Part shown: positions 1 to 7,503 of the stretch, one piece after another
Layout: the number at the start of each line of letters is the position of its first letter
How positions within the stretch are numbered: position 1 is the stretch's first letter
NCBI GenBank assembly: GCA_023488645.1
Contig: JAMDDL010000192.1
Location: forward strand, 1-10,681
Direction: 5' to 3'
From: Actinomycetota bacterium
GTDB taxonomy: Bacteria > Actinomycetota > Humimicrobiia > Humimicrobiales > Humimicrobiaceae
DNA: 10,681 bases
The notes under the pieces: model-generated
Told to the model about the DNA's origin: nothing
Databases searched by the model: none
What the model saw: the letters and a program-made list of their open reading frames with translations, nothing else
Position numbers and translations under genes: made by a program

Positions 1-6
1 TTTTCA

Positions 7-609
7 TTAAATATTTTTTTTACTTCCCGGATAATTTACTTTTATTCCTTCCTTGCATAAGGGGCAATTTTCAGGAGAATATTTATCAATATCAAATTTG
101 ACAAGATAATAATAAGGAACATCAAAACCAGCATCTGATGATCTGTCTACCATTGAAACAACTGCATTTACTTCTGCTTCATTTGCCCTGCATAAGTCAA
201 TTATTTCTCCTACCGAACCTCCTGTGGTAATAACATCTTCGGCAACTATAAATTTCTCACCTTTTTTTATTTCAAAGCCGCGCCTTATTTCCATTTTTTC
301 AGTTTTTCGCTCAGCAAAGATCATCTTTTTTTCGAGCTTGAATGCAAGCATGTACCCAAAAAGTATACCGCCAATTGCGGGAGAAATAACAGTCTCAGTT
401 TCCTGCAAAATATGCTCATCTATAATATCAGGAAGCTCACTTACAATCTTATAAGTCAAATCCGGATATTGAAGCAGTTTTGCGCACTGAAGATAATAAC
501 GGCTGTGAAATCCTGAAGTTAACCTGAAATGACCTTCCATAATAGCCCCGGTATCTTTTAACATCTTAAGGATATCAATTTTTGTTTTCTGTTCAACTAT
601 TCTTATCAT
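7..609 (-). CDS. pyrE: orotate phosphoribosyltransferase, Thermus-family type
   Basis: PyrE transfers ribose 5-phosphate from PRPP to orotate, giving OMP. The 200-residue protein has the PRPP loop IVAEDVITTGGS (121-132). It also has the N-terminal segment EGHFRLTSGFHSRYYLQCAK (25-44), and ERKTEKMEIRRGF (100-112), which corresponds to the mobile catalytic loop. The GHF-LxSG-HS-YLQCA pattern and a C-terminal CPLCKEG (182-188, a CX2C pair) are, from memory, typical of the Thermus-family PyrE and not of the E. coli or Bacillus forms. The CX2C pair may be structural; it is too small to call a zinc site. The ATG at 609 overlaps the pyrF stop by 4 bp (ATGA) and has GGGAG 8 nt upstream, so translation is probably coupled. 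The gene ends 6 bp from the window edge and no terminator is visible. Confidence 0.95.
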   Translation of the reverse strand: MIRIVEQKTKIDILKMLKDTGAIMEGHFRLTSGFHSRYYLQCAKLLQYPDLTYKIVSELPDIIDEHILQETETVISPAIGGILFGYMLAFKLEKKMIFAERKTEKMEIRRGFEIKKGEKFIVAEDVITTGGSVGEIIDLCRANEAEVNAVVSMVDRSSDAGFDVPYYYLVKFDIDKYSPENCPLCKEGIKVNYPGSKKNI

Positions 610-1394
610 CCTTTAAGCTCCCTTTCTATTTTTTCAAGATATGAATTTATTTTCTTTCCCACATCAGAGCTTGAAGTTATGGAACGCCCTGCAATTATAA
701 AATCTGCGCCGTCCCTTATTGCTTTTTGGGGAGTATTTACTCTTTTCTGGTCCCCAATGTCATCTTCAACCAGTCTTATGCCCGGGGTTGCAATGAGAAA
801 ATTTTCTCCAAAGTTTTCTCTTAAAATCTTTACTTCATTAGGAGAACATATGATGCCGTCAATTTTGCAGTCTATGGCAATTCTTGCCATTTTAAGCACA
901 AGTTCTGAAAATTTAAGGCTGTATCCGAACTCTGCCAGATCAAAATCATCAAGACTTGTAAGCACAGTTACACCAAAAAACAAGGGCCTGATATTATTTT
1001 TTTTAATACATACTTCATTTAATGCATTTACCGCGCTTTTTAGCATGCAGTCTCCGCCAAAAGTATGAATTGTAATCATCTCAACACCCAATTTCGAAAT
1101 TCCTTTAACCGCGCCTGCTACAGTATTGGGTATATCCATAAGTTTTGCATCAAGCATAACTTTATATCCTGATTTTTTGACGGTATTTATTATTTGAAGT
1201 CCTTGGCTGTAAATAAGTTCAAGCCCTATCTTTATGGTAGAGATTTTGTTATCTGCTGCTCTTAAGATTTTTATAGCTTCAGATTTGTCTGAAACATCAA
1301 GGCTAAGTATCAATCTGTCTCTTAATTTCAGTTTTTTTCTTATAAGCTGCCCGTACGGATGTGATTTTTTGTCATTTTTAATTTCATTCTGCAT
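606..1394 (-). CDS. pyrF: orotidine 5'-phosphate decarboxylase
   Basis: PyrF decarboxylates OMP to UMP, the last step. The catalytic residues of the short bacterial class are all present: D33 (SLDV), K55 (IKIG), and D82, K84 and D87 in LDAKLMDIPNTV. The phosphate-binding end is formed by ATPGIR (202-207) and IIAGRSI (233-239). At 262 residues it is longer than the roughly 240 of Bacillus, because an N-terminal lysine-rich tail of about 22 residues precedes the barrel strand DRLILSLDV. No credible later start exists, and the ATG at 1394 has CAAGG at 6 nt spacing, so the tail is probably real. Its function is unknown. The TGA stop overlaps the pyrE start as ATGA. Confidence 0.96.
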   Translation of the reverse strand: MQNEIKNDKKSHPYGQLIRKKLKLRDRLILSLDVSDKSEAIKILRAADNKISTIKIGLELIYSQGLQIINTVKKSGYKVMLDAKLMDIPNTVAGAVKGISKLGVEMITIHTFGGDCMLKSAVNALNEVCIKKNNIRPLFFGVTVLTSLDDFDLAEFGYSLKFSELVLKMARIAIDCKIDGIICSPNEVKILRENFGENFLIATPGIRLVEDDIGDQKRVNTPQKAIRDGADFIIAGRSITSSSDVGKKINSYLEKIERELKG

Positions 1395-1410
1395 TTAAAA
1401 CCTTGCCCCC

Positions 1411-2343
1411 TTAGCCGTTTACTTTTCCTATAATATCACTTACCCTTGCAATATTTCTGCTGCATAAATAACTGAAGATGCCCTCAAGTATATTTTTTCC
1501 TGCTTCGGGGTCGGAAAAATTTACCGTTCCAAGTCCCACGGCGCTTGCTCCTGCCAGCATAAATTCTATGGCATCCTGCCAGCAAAATATTCCGCCCATT
1601 CCGATAATAGGAAGTATTTTTTCTTTGTGCAGGTTATAAATTTTTGCCACAGCCACAGGCTTGACCGCAGGCCCGGACAGCCCTCCCGTTATATTTCCCA
1701 GTTTGGGCTTAAAGGTATTTATATCAATTGCCATTCCAGTCAAAGTGTTGATTAGTGATATGACTTCGGCTCCCCCATTTTTTGCCCTTTTTGCAAGTTC
1801 AGCTAAATTGTTATTATTTGGACTTAATTTTACAATTACAGGAATATTTAATGTTTTTCTCACCACAGCAGTTACCTCTTCAACATCATCGGGAACAGAG
1901 CAGATGGTAAGCCCTCCCCTTTTAACATTGGGGCACGACAGATTGAGTTCCACAGCCAGAAGTTCTTCTTCTATTTTTCTCACTTTTGCTGCAATATCTG
2001 AAAATTCAGAAGAATTTATCCCAACTATGCTTAATATGATATTGATGCCTGCTTTTTTTACCACCGGCAGGTGCTGGCTTATAAAAAAGTCAATACCCTC
2101 ATTTTGAAGACCTATGGAATTTAAAAGTCCTGCAGGAGTTTCACATAATCTTGGCGGCTTATTGCCTTCACAGGGATGAAGGGAAAAACTTTTAGTGGTT
2201 ACCGCTCCCAGCATGCTTACATCATAAAAATCATTATATTCCATGCCGCTGGCAAAAGTTCCTGAACACATTATCACAGGATTCTTAAGTTCAATACTTC
2301 CCAATTTAACAGAAAGTTTTTGTACAGTACTTACCTCAGTCAA
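1411..2343 (-). CDS. pyrD: dihydroorotate dehydrogenase B, catalytic (FMN) subunit, class 1B
   Basis: PyrD oxidises dihydroorotate to orotate with FMN. The 310-residue TIM barrel belongs to class 1. NLSCPN (134-139) supplies cysteine 137 as catalytic base, where class 2 enzymes have serine. K51 in TTKSFSLHP, N75 and N81 in LLNSIGLQNEG, the VKLSPN loop (171-176), SLINTLTGMAID (196-207) and GMGGI (248-252) contact FMN or orotate. With pyrK immediately upstream this is class 1B. The usual PRxGNPxPR segment reads HPCEGNKPPR, with Cys58 where family members I recall have Arg, and NEG replaces NPG; neither is a core catalytic residue. Translation starts at a TTG (2343) inside the end of pyrK, preceded by a perfect GGAGG at 6 nt spacing, so the two subunits are probably translated in a coupled way. 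pyrF follows after 16 bp. Confidence 0.97.
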   Translation of the reverse strand: MTEVSTVQKLSVKLGSIELKNPVIMCSGTFASGMEYNDFYDVSMLGAVTTKSFSLHPCEGNKPPRLCETPAGLLNSIGLQNEGIDFFISQHLPVVKKAGINIILSIVGINSSEFSDIAAKVRKIEEELLAVELNLSCPNVKRGGLTICSVPDDVEEVTAVVRKTLNIPVIVKLSPNNNNLAELAKRAKNGGAEVISLINTLTGMAIDINTFKPKLGNITGGLSGPAVKPVAVAKIYNLHKEKILPIIGMGGIFCWQDAIEFMLAGASAVGLGTVNFSDPEAGKNILEGIFSYLCSRNIARVSDIIGKVNG

Positions 2344-3130
2344 ATACCGCCTCCATTAAATCAAACAATGGACCATCCTTACATACAGTTTTATAAACAT
2401 AGCCATTATTATTTTTAAATTTCATTACACAGCCCTTGCATACCCCGATTCCGCAAGCCATAATTTCTTCAAAAAGTGCTTTGGCTTTTATATCCTTAAG
2501 TGAAAAAATATTTTGCAGCGTCCTGTACATCTCCACAGGCCCGCAGCAGTAAATACTGTATTTTTTAAAATCATCAGCTTTTTCCATTATGAAATCTGTG
2601 ATTAATCCCTTTGTCCCGTGCATTCCGTTTTCCGAATATATTTCATAATTTATTTTCAGTCTTTGGAACATCTTTTCAATAAGCAGAAAATTATTATATT
2701 TAAATCCTGCTGCAAAAAATACATTTTTGTTTTGTGCTGAAAGTATTTTTGCAAGAAAATACAAAGGTGCAACGCCTATTCCTCCTCCTATGAGAAGAAA
2801 ATCATTATTTTCATCTTCTTCTGTTTTTATACCATTGCCAAGCGGCCCTGTGAAATTCACCATATCTCCCGAATTTAATTCTGACAGATAATATGTTCCC
2901 TTCCCTTTTAATAAATACAAAATGGAAAATACCTTAAAATCAGGTTCAACATCATGTATGGAAAAAGGCCTTCGAAGCAGAGGATCAAAATTATTATTTT
3001 CAGAGCACTTTATATTTACAAACTGTCCCGGAATGGCATTTTTTACTATATAAGGTGAAAATAAAGTCATTTTAAAAAGTTCATCTCCGATTTTCTCATT
3101 GGAGATTATCTCACATTTTATTAATTTCAT
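2336..3130 (-). CDS. pyrK: dihydroorotate dehydrogenase B, FAD/[2Fe-2S] electron transfer subunit
   Basis: PyrK passes electrons from the FMN of PyrD through a [2Fe-2S] cluster and FAD to NAD+. The 264-residue chain has the ferredoxin-reductase layout. An FAD-binding barrel carries RRPFSIHD (53-60) and GPLGNG (95-100). A nucleotide-binding domain carries GGGIGVAPL (115-123) and CCGP (195-198). A C-terminal cluster domain carries cysteines 226, 231, 234 and 250 (CX4CX2CX15C), followed by DGPLF, the PyrK signature. The ATG at 3130 lies 2 bp after the carB stop, with AGGA about 9 nt upstream inside carB. Its 3' end overlaps pyrD by 8 bp, fitting the one-to-one assembly of a PyrK2PyrD2 complex. 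Its presence shows that the organism uses soluble, NAD-linked dihydroorotate oxidation and not the quinone-linked membrane enzyme. Confidence 0.96.
   Translation of the reverse strand: MKLIKCEIISNEKIGDELFKMTLFSPYIVKNAIPGQFVNIKCSENNNFDPLLRRPFSIHDVEPDFKVFSILYLLKGKGTYYLSELNSGDMVNFTGPLGNGIKTEEDENNDFLLIGGGIGVAPLYFLAKILSAQNKNVFFAAGFKYNNFLLIEKMFQRLKINYEIYSENGMHGTKGLITDFIMEKADDFKKYSIYCCGPVEMYRTLQNIFSLKDIKAKALFEEIMACGIGVCKGCVMKFKNNNGYVYKTVCKDGPLFDLMEAVFD
2350..2354 (-). promoter_or_regulatory. strong SD for the TTG start of pyrD, inside pyrK
   Basis: GGAGG at 2354-2350 is followed by 6 nt and the TTG at 2343. It lies within the last codons of pyrK (the Glu-Ala part of its C-terminus). It is the best SD in the operon and supports the non-ATG start and the 8-bp pyrK-pyrD overlap. 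Confidence 0.8.
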
Positions 3131-3132
3131 GT

Positions 3133-6100
3133 TTAATAATCCTGTATGGCTTTTATGTTTATGTTCGGATTTAATTTAAGCTCATAAATACCCTGAATTG
3201 CCGCACTTGCTCCCGAGATTGTTGTAATACATGGAACATTAAGCAATGCTGCCGCTGTTCTTAAATAATAACCGTCACTTCTTGCCTCACTGCCTTCAGG
3301 CGTATTTATGATAAGACTTATTTCACCATTTTTTAACATATCAAGAACATTTGGCCTGCCTTCCCTGATTTTTAAAACTTTGTCGCATTTAATTCCAAGG
3401 CTTTCAAGGTGTTCTCCTGTTCCTCTTGTTGCAATTATTTTAAACTGAAGTTCGGAAATCTTTTTTGCAAGAATGGCAATGCTGTTTTTATCACGATCAC
3501 TTACACTTATAAAAACGGTACCGGAAGAAGGAAATTTCTGATTAACTGCAAGCTGCGATTTAGCAAAGGCAATTCCAAAATTCTTATCAATTCCCATTAC
3601 TTCTCCTGTTGATTTCATTTCAGGACCAAGGAGAGTATCAGTTCCGGGAAATCTGCTAAAAGGAAGAACAGCTTCTTTGATGCTGAAATATCCAAGATTG
3701 TTTGAATCTACCCTTTTAAAGTCTATATTTTTTAATTTTTCACCCGCCATAACACGCGCTGCAATTTTAGCAAGAGGAACTTTAATTGACTTGCTTACAA
3801 AGGGAACAGTTCTTGAAGCTCTCGGATTTGCTTCCAGAACATACACGGTTGAATTTTTTACAGCATATTGTATGTTTATTAAACCTATTACTTTAAGTGT
3901 TTTTGCAATTTTAAATGTATACTCTTTTATTTTTTTAATTATTTCAGCTCCAAGAGCAAAAGGTGGAATTACACAGGCGCTGTCTCCCGAGTGTATTCCT
4001 GCTTCTTCTATATGTTCCATTATTCCGCCGATAAACATTTCCTCTCCGTCAAATACTGCATCAACATCTATTTCTGTTGCCTGTTCAAGGAATTTATCAA
4101 TTAAAACAGGAAATCCGGGTGAAACCCTGAATGCATTTTCAGCATAGTTTATCAGATTTTCCTCATCATAAACTATTACCATTGCCCTGCCGCCTAAAAC
4201 ATAGGAAGGTCTTACAAGCAGAGGATAGCCTATTTTTGCCGCTATTTTTCTGGCATCTTCCACATTTAAGGCAGTTCCATTTTCAGGTTGGGGAATATTA
4301 AGGGAATTAAGGACTAACCCGAATCTTTTTCTGTCTTCTGCAAGATCTATGCTGTCAGGCGAAGTTCCAAGTATATTTACTCCCGATTCCTGAAGTCTGG
4401 ATGCAAGTTTTAAAGGCGTCTGCCCTCCAAACTGAACAATTACTCCAAATGGTTTTTCTGCATCAATAATATTCATTACATCTTCATAAGTAAGAGGCTC
4501 AAAATAAAGTCTGTCGGATGTATCATAATCGGTGCTGACAGTTTCAGGATTGCAGTTTATCATTATTGTCTCATAATTACTTTCATGAAGAGCAAAGGAA
4601 GCATGTACACAGCAGTAATCAAATTCTATACCCTGGCCTATTCTGTTTGGACCACTGCCAAGTATGATAATTTTTCTTTTTTCCGATTTTGCTGCTTCGG
4701 TAGAAGACTCATATGTTGAATAATAATAAGGAGTATATGCTTCAAATTCCGCAGCACAGGTATCAACAGTTTTAAAAGTTGCATTTATATTAAATTTCTT
4801 TCGCAGTTTCCGTATACCATCTTCAGAAACACCGCATAAATATGCTATCTGAACATCGGAGTAACCTAATTTCTTTGCTTCAAGCAGTTTCTCATTATCA
4901 AGGTGTTTTAACTGCAACTTCTTAAAACCTTTTTCAAACTCAACAAGATCTTTTATATTATTTAAAAACCAGGGATCTATTTTTGTAAAACTGAAAATCT
5001 CCTCAACCGTTTTGCCGGTTTCAAAAGCATATTTTATATAAAATACTCTATCCTGGTTAGGAACTGAAAGCATATACTTTAAATTTTCTTCCTTTAATTT
5101 TTCCCTGCCGTCCGCACCAAGTCCATATCTGTCAATTTCAAGGGATCTTATTGATTTTTGCAGTGCCTCCTTGAAAGTTCTGCCGATGGACATGGCTTCA
5201 CCTACAGATTTCATTCTGGTAGTCAGGCTTATGTCTGTTCCTGGAAATTTTTCAAAAGCCCATCTTGGGAATTTAACCACCACATAATCAATTGATGGTT
5301 CAAAACATGCCGGAGTTTTTTTTGTTATATCATTTGGGATTTCATCAAGAGTATATCCTATGGCAAGTTTTGTCGCTATTTTTGCAATGGGAAATCCTGT
5401 TGCCTTGGAAGCAAGAGCACTGCTTCTTGAAACTCTTGGATTCATTTCAATTACAGCCATTTTTCCATTTTCGGGATTTATTGCAAATTGTATGTTTGAA
5501 CCTCCGGTTTCCACCCCGATTTCCCTTATGATTGACAATGCCGAATTTCTCATTAACTGATATTCATAATCAGTCAAAGTTTGAGCCGGGGCAACAGTTA
5601 TACTGTCTCCGGTATGAACTCCCATAGGGTCAAAATTTTCAATTGAACATACTATTACAACATTATCATTTTTATCTCTCATTACTTCCAGCTCATATTC
5701 CTTCCAGCCTGCTACAGATTTTTCCACAAGAACCTGATTTACAGGAGAAAGATTAAGCCCCCTTGTAACTATTGTAATGAATTCTTCTTTGTTGAAAGCA
5801 ACCCCTCCTCCCAGACCCCCTAAAGTAAAGCTGGGCCTTACCACTAAAGGATAATTTAGCCGCAAAGCAATTTTAAGTGCATCAGCCAGATTGTTTACAT
5901 AACCGCTTGGAGGCACGTATAATCCAATGTTTTTCATTGCTTCCTTAAAAAGCTCCCTGTCTTCAGCCTTATTAATTACATTTACGTCAGCTCCTATAAG
6001 CTCAACACCATACTGGTTAAGAACTCCGGAATCTGCCAGACTGACGGCAATATTTAATCCTGTCTGACCTCCAAGAGTTGGTAAAATGGCATCAGGCCTC

Positions 6101-6342
6101 TCAGCCTTTATTATTTTTTCAACAAACTCCGGCATAAGGGGCTCGATATATGTTTTATCTGCAAATTCAGGATCCGTCATTATTGTTGCAGGATTGCTGT
6201 TTATCAGTATAACCCTGTAGCCTTCGTCCTTTAAAACCTTACATGCCTGTGTACCGGAGTAATCAAATTCACATGCCTGCCCGATGATAATGGGACCTGA
6301 TCCTATGATCAATATTTTCTTTAAGTCTTTTCTTTTTGGCAT
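3133..6342 (-). CDS. carB: carbamoyl-phosphate synthase large subunit
   Basis: CarB makes carbamoyl phosphate from bicarbonate, two ATP and the ammonia delivered by CarA. At 1069 residues it is the full-length single-chain form and shows the internal duplication of the family. The first half begins ILIIGSGPIIIGQACEFDYSG (10-30) and has ATP-grasp residues VRPSFTLGGLGGG (168-180) and EMNPRVSRSSALASK (299-313). The second half repeats this with ILGSGPNRIGQGIEFDY (560-576), VRPSYVLGGRAMV (710-722) and EANPRASRTVPFVSK (837-851). The linker between them (about 400-550) is the oligomerisation region. Residues about 940-1069 form the MGS-like allosteric domain (IINTPEGSEARSDGYYLRTAA, 1011-1031), where UMP inhibits and ornithine or PRPP activates in related enzymes. 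The ATG at 6342 has no clear SD, so carB may depend on translation arriving from carA 18 bp away. pyrK starts 2 bp after its stop. Confidence 0.98.
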   Translation of the reverse strand: MPKRKDLKKILIIGSGPIIIGQACEFDYSGTQACKVLKDEGYRVILINSNPATIMTDPEFADKTYIEPLMPEFVEKIIKAERPDAILPTLGGQTGLNIAVSLADSGVLNQYGVELIGADVNVINKAEDRELFKEAMKNIGLYVPPSGYVNNLADALKIALRLNYPLVVRPSFTLGGLGGGVAFNKEEFITIVTRGLNLSPVNQVLVEKSVAGWKEYELEVMRDKNDNVVIVCSIENFDPMGVHTGDSITVAPAQTLTDYEYQLMRNSALSIIREIGVETGGSNIQFAINPENGKMAVIEMNPRVSRSSALASKATGFPIAKIATKLAIGYTLDEIPNDITKKTPACFEPSIDYVVVKFPRWAFEKFPGTDISLTTRMKSVGEAMSIGRTFKEALQKSIRSLEIDRYGLGADGREKLKEENLKYMLSVPNQDRVFYIKYAFETGKTVEEIFSFTKIDPWFLNNIKDLVEFEKGFKKLQLKHLDNEKLLEAKKLGYSDVQIAYLCGVSEDGIRKLRKKFNINATFKTVDTCAAEFEAYTPYYYSTYESSTEAAKSEKRKIIILGSGPNRIGQGIEFDYCCVHASFALHESNYETIMINCNPETVSTDYDTSDRLYFEPLTYEDVMNIIDAEKPFGVIVQFGGQTPLKLASRLQESGVNILGTSPDSIDLAEDRKRFGLVLNSLNIPQPENGTALNVEDARKIAAKIGYPLLVRPSYVLGGRAMVIVYDEENLINYAENAFRVSPGFPVLIDKFLEQATEIDVDAVFDGEEMFIGGIMEHIEEAGIHSGDSACVIPPFALGAEIIKKIKEYTFKIAKTLKVIGLINIQYAVKNSTVYVLEANPRASRTVPFVSKSIKVPLAKIAARVMAGEKLKNIDFKRVDSNNLGYFSIKEAVLPFSRFPGTDTLLGPEMKSTGEVMGIDKNFGIAFAKSQLAVNQKFPSSGTVFISVSDRDKNSIAILAKKISELQFKIIATRGTGEHLESLGIKCDKVLKIREGRPNVLDMLKNGEISLIINTPEGSEARSDGYYLRTAAALLNVPCITTISGASAAIQGIYELKLNPNINIKAIQDY

Positions 6343-6360
6343 AAATTTCAGTAAATATTT

Positions 6361-7470
6361 TTATTGTATTTTCGTTTTGAATTTTTCCATCATGTTTGTA
6401 AATTTTCTGAAAATATATCTTGCATCATGAGGTCCCGGACCTGCTTCCGGGTGATGCTGAACTGAAAATGCATTTAAATCTTCATATTCAATTCCTTCAA
6501 TTGTTTGGTCATTTAAATTTAAATGTGTTACTTTATATCTAATATTTTTCAGCTTTTTTAAAGATTTTTCATCCACATTAAATCCATGATTTTGGGTTGT
6601 AATTTCAACCTGTCCTGTTTCCAGATTTTTTACAGGATGATTGCCGCCGTGGTGTCCGAATTTAAGTTTATATGTCTCTGCCCCCAGTGAAAGAGCTATA
6701 AGCTGATGACCAAGGCATATTCCAAAAACCGGTTTTTTGCCAAGCAGTTCAGAAATATTTTTTATGGCATACTTTACGGCTGCAGGATCACCCGGACCAT
6801 TTGAAAGCAGTACTCCGTCAGGATTTTCACTTAATATCCTGTCTATACCTGTATCTGCAGGAAAAACTTTTATTCTGCACCCTTCATCATTTAAACATCT
6901 TAAAATATTAAGTTTTATTCCATAATCAAGGGCAATTACATAATATTTATGATTTTTTATTTTATTGTTGTAATAATAAGGTTTGGTGCATGAAACATTT
7001 TTTACAAGATCTCTGCCTATAAGTCCGGGGTAATTATCCAGCTTTTCCTGAAGATAATTTAAGTTAGAATTTTCAGTAGAAATTATTCCATTCATTGCCC
7101 CGCTGACTCTTATATGTCTTGTAAGCTCTCTTGTATCTATATCTGAAATTGCAGTAATATTATATCTTTTAAGATATGCATCAAGGCTATTTTTTGCTCT
7201 CCAGCTGCTGTAATAATCAATATATTCCTTTACTATAATGCCTGAGAGCTGAATTTTATTTGATTCCACATCTTTATCGTTTACTCCGTAATTTCCGATT
7301 TGAGGATAAGTCATTGCAACTATTTGTTCATGATAGGAAGGATCGGTAAGTATTTCCTGATAACCTGTCATAGATGTATTAAATACAACTTCTCCTGTTA
7401 TCTCGCCTTCACTGCCGAAACTCTTACCCTTAAAAACCGTGCCGTCTTCAAGCATTAAAATTGCTTTCAA
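6361..7470 (-). CDS. carA: carbamoyl-phosphate synthase small (glutaminase) subunit
   Basis: CarA hydrolyses glutamine and channels ammonia to CarB. The N-terminal small-subunit domain (about residues 1-160, with FNTSMTGYQEILTDPSY) precedes a class I glutamine amidotransferase domain. There the nucleophile lies in FGICLGHQ (C252) and the His/Glu pair in HHPEAGPGPHD (H340, E342), so the triad is complete. I place the start at a TTG (7470-7468). An AGGGG lies 6 nt upstream of it, and the resulting MKAILMLEDGTVFKG matches where the family normally begins, giving 369 residues. An upstream in-frame TTG at 7485 would add five residues, but it lies just upstream of that SD and has a poor SD of its own. 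carB follows after 18 bp. The enzyme is probably shared with arginine synthesis unless the genome has a second carAB pair. Confidence 0.95.
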   Translation of the reverse strand: MKAILMLEDGTVFKGKSFGSEGEITGEVVFNTSMTGYQEILTDPSYHEQIVAMTYPQIGNYGVNDKDVESNKIQLSGIIVKEYIDYYSSWRAKNSLDAYLKRYNITAISDIDTRELTRHIRVSGAMNGIISTENSNLNYLQEKLDNYPGLIGRDLVKNVSCTKPYYYNNKIKNHKYYVIALDYGIKLNILRCLNDEGCRIKVFPADTGIDRILSENPDGVLLSNGPGDPAAVKYAIKNISELLGKKPVFGICLGHQLIALSLGAETYKLKFGHHGGNHPVKNLETGQVEITTQNHGFNVDEKSLKKLKNIRYKVTHLNLNDQTIEGIEYEDLNAFSVQHHPEAGPGPHDARYIFRKFTNMMEKFKTKIQ

Positions 7471-7476
7471 AATTAT

Positions 7477-7481
7477 CCCCT
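7477..7481 (-). promoter_or_regulatory. SD site that decides the carA start
   Basis: AGGGG on the minus strand lies 6 nt before the TTG at 7470 and downstream of the alternative TTG at 7485. Only the shorter start has a correctly spaced ribosome binding site. The pairing to the 16S tail includes one G-U. Confidence 0.6.
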
Positions 7482-7503
7482 GCAATTTCTTTAAGTATTT
7501 TAT

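Noticed and set aside
1661..2107. Plus-strand open frame of 148 codons opposite pyrD
   Set aside because: It lies wholly inside pyrD, has low-complexity Ser/Thr/Phe-rich content typical of an antisense reading, and no convincing SD. The pyrD motifs on the other strand are decisive.
3677..4147. Plus-strand open frame of 156 codons opposite carB
   Set aside because: It is an antisense shadow of the second CarB half, whose ATP-grasp motifs are clear on the minus strand. The same applies to the shorter plus-strand frames at 224-454, 679-1068, 5292-5560, 6737-6925 and 9171-9824.
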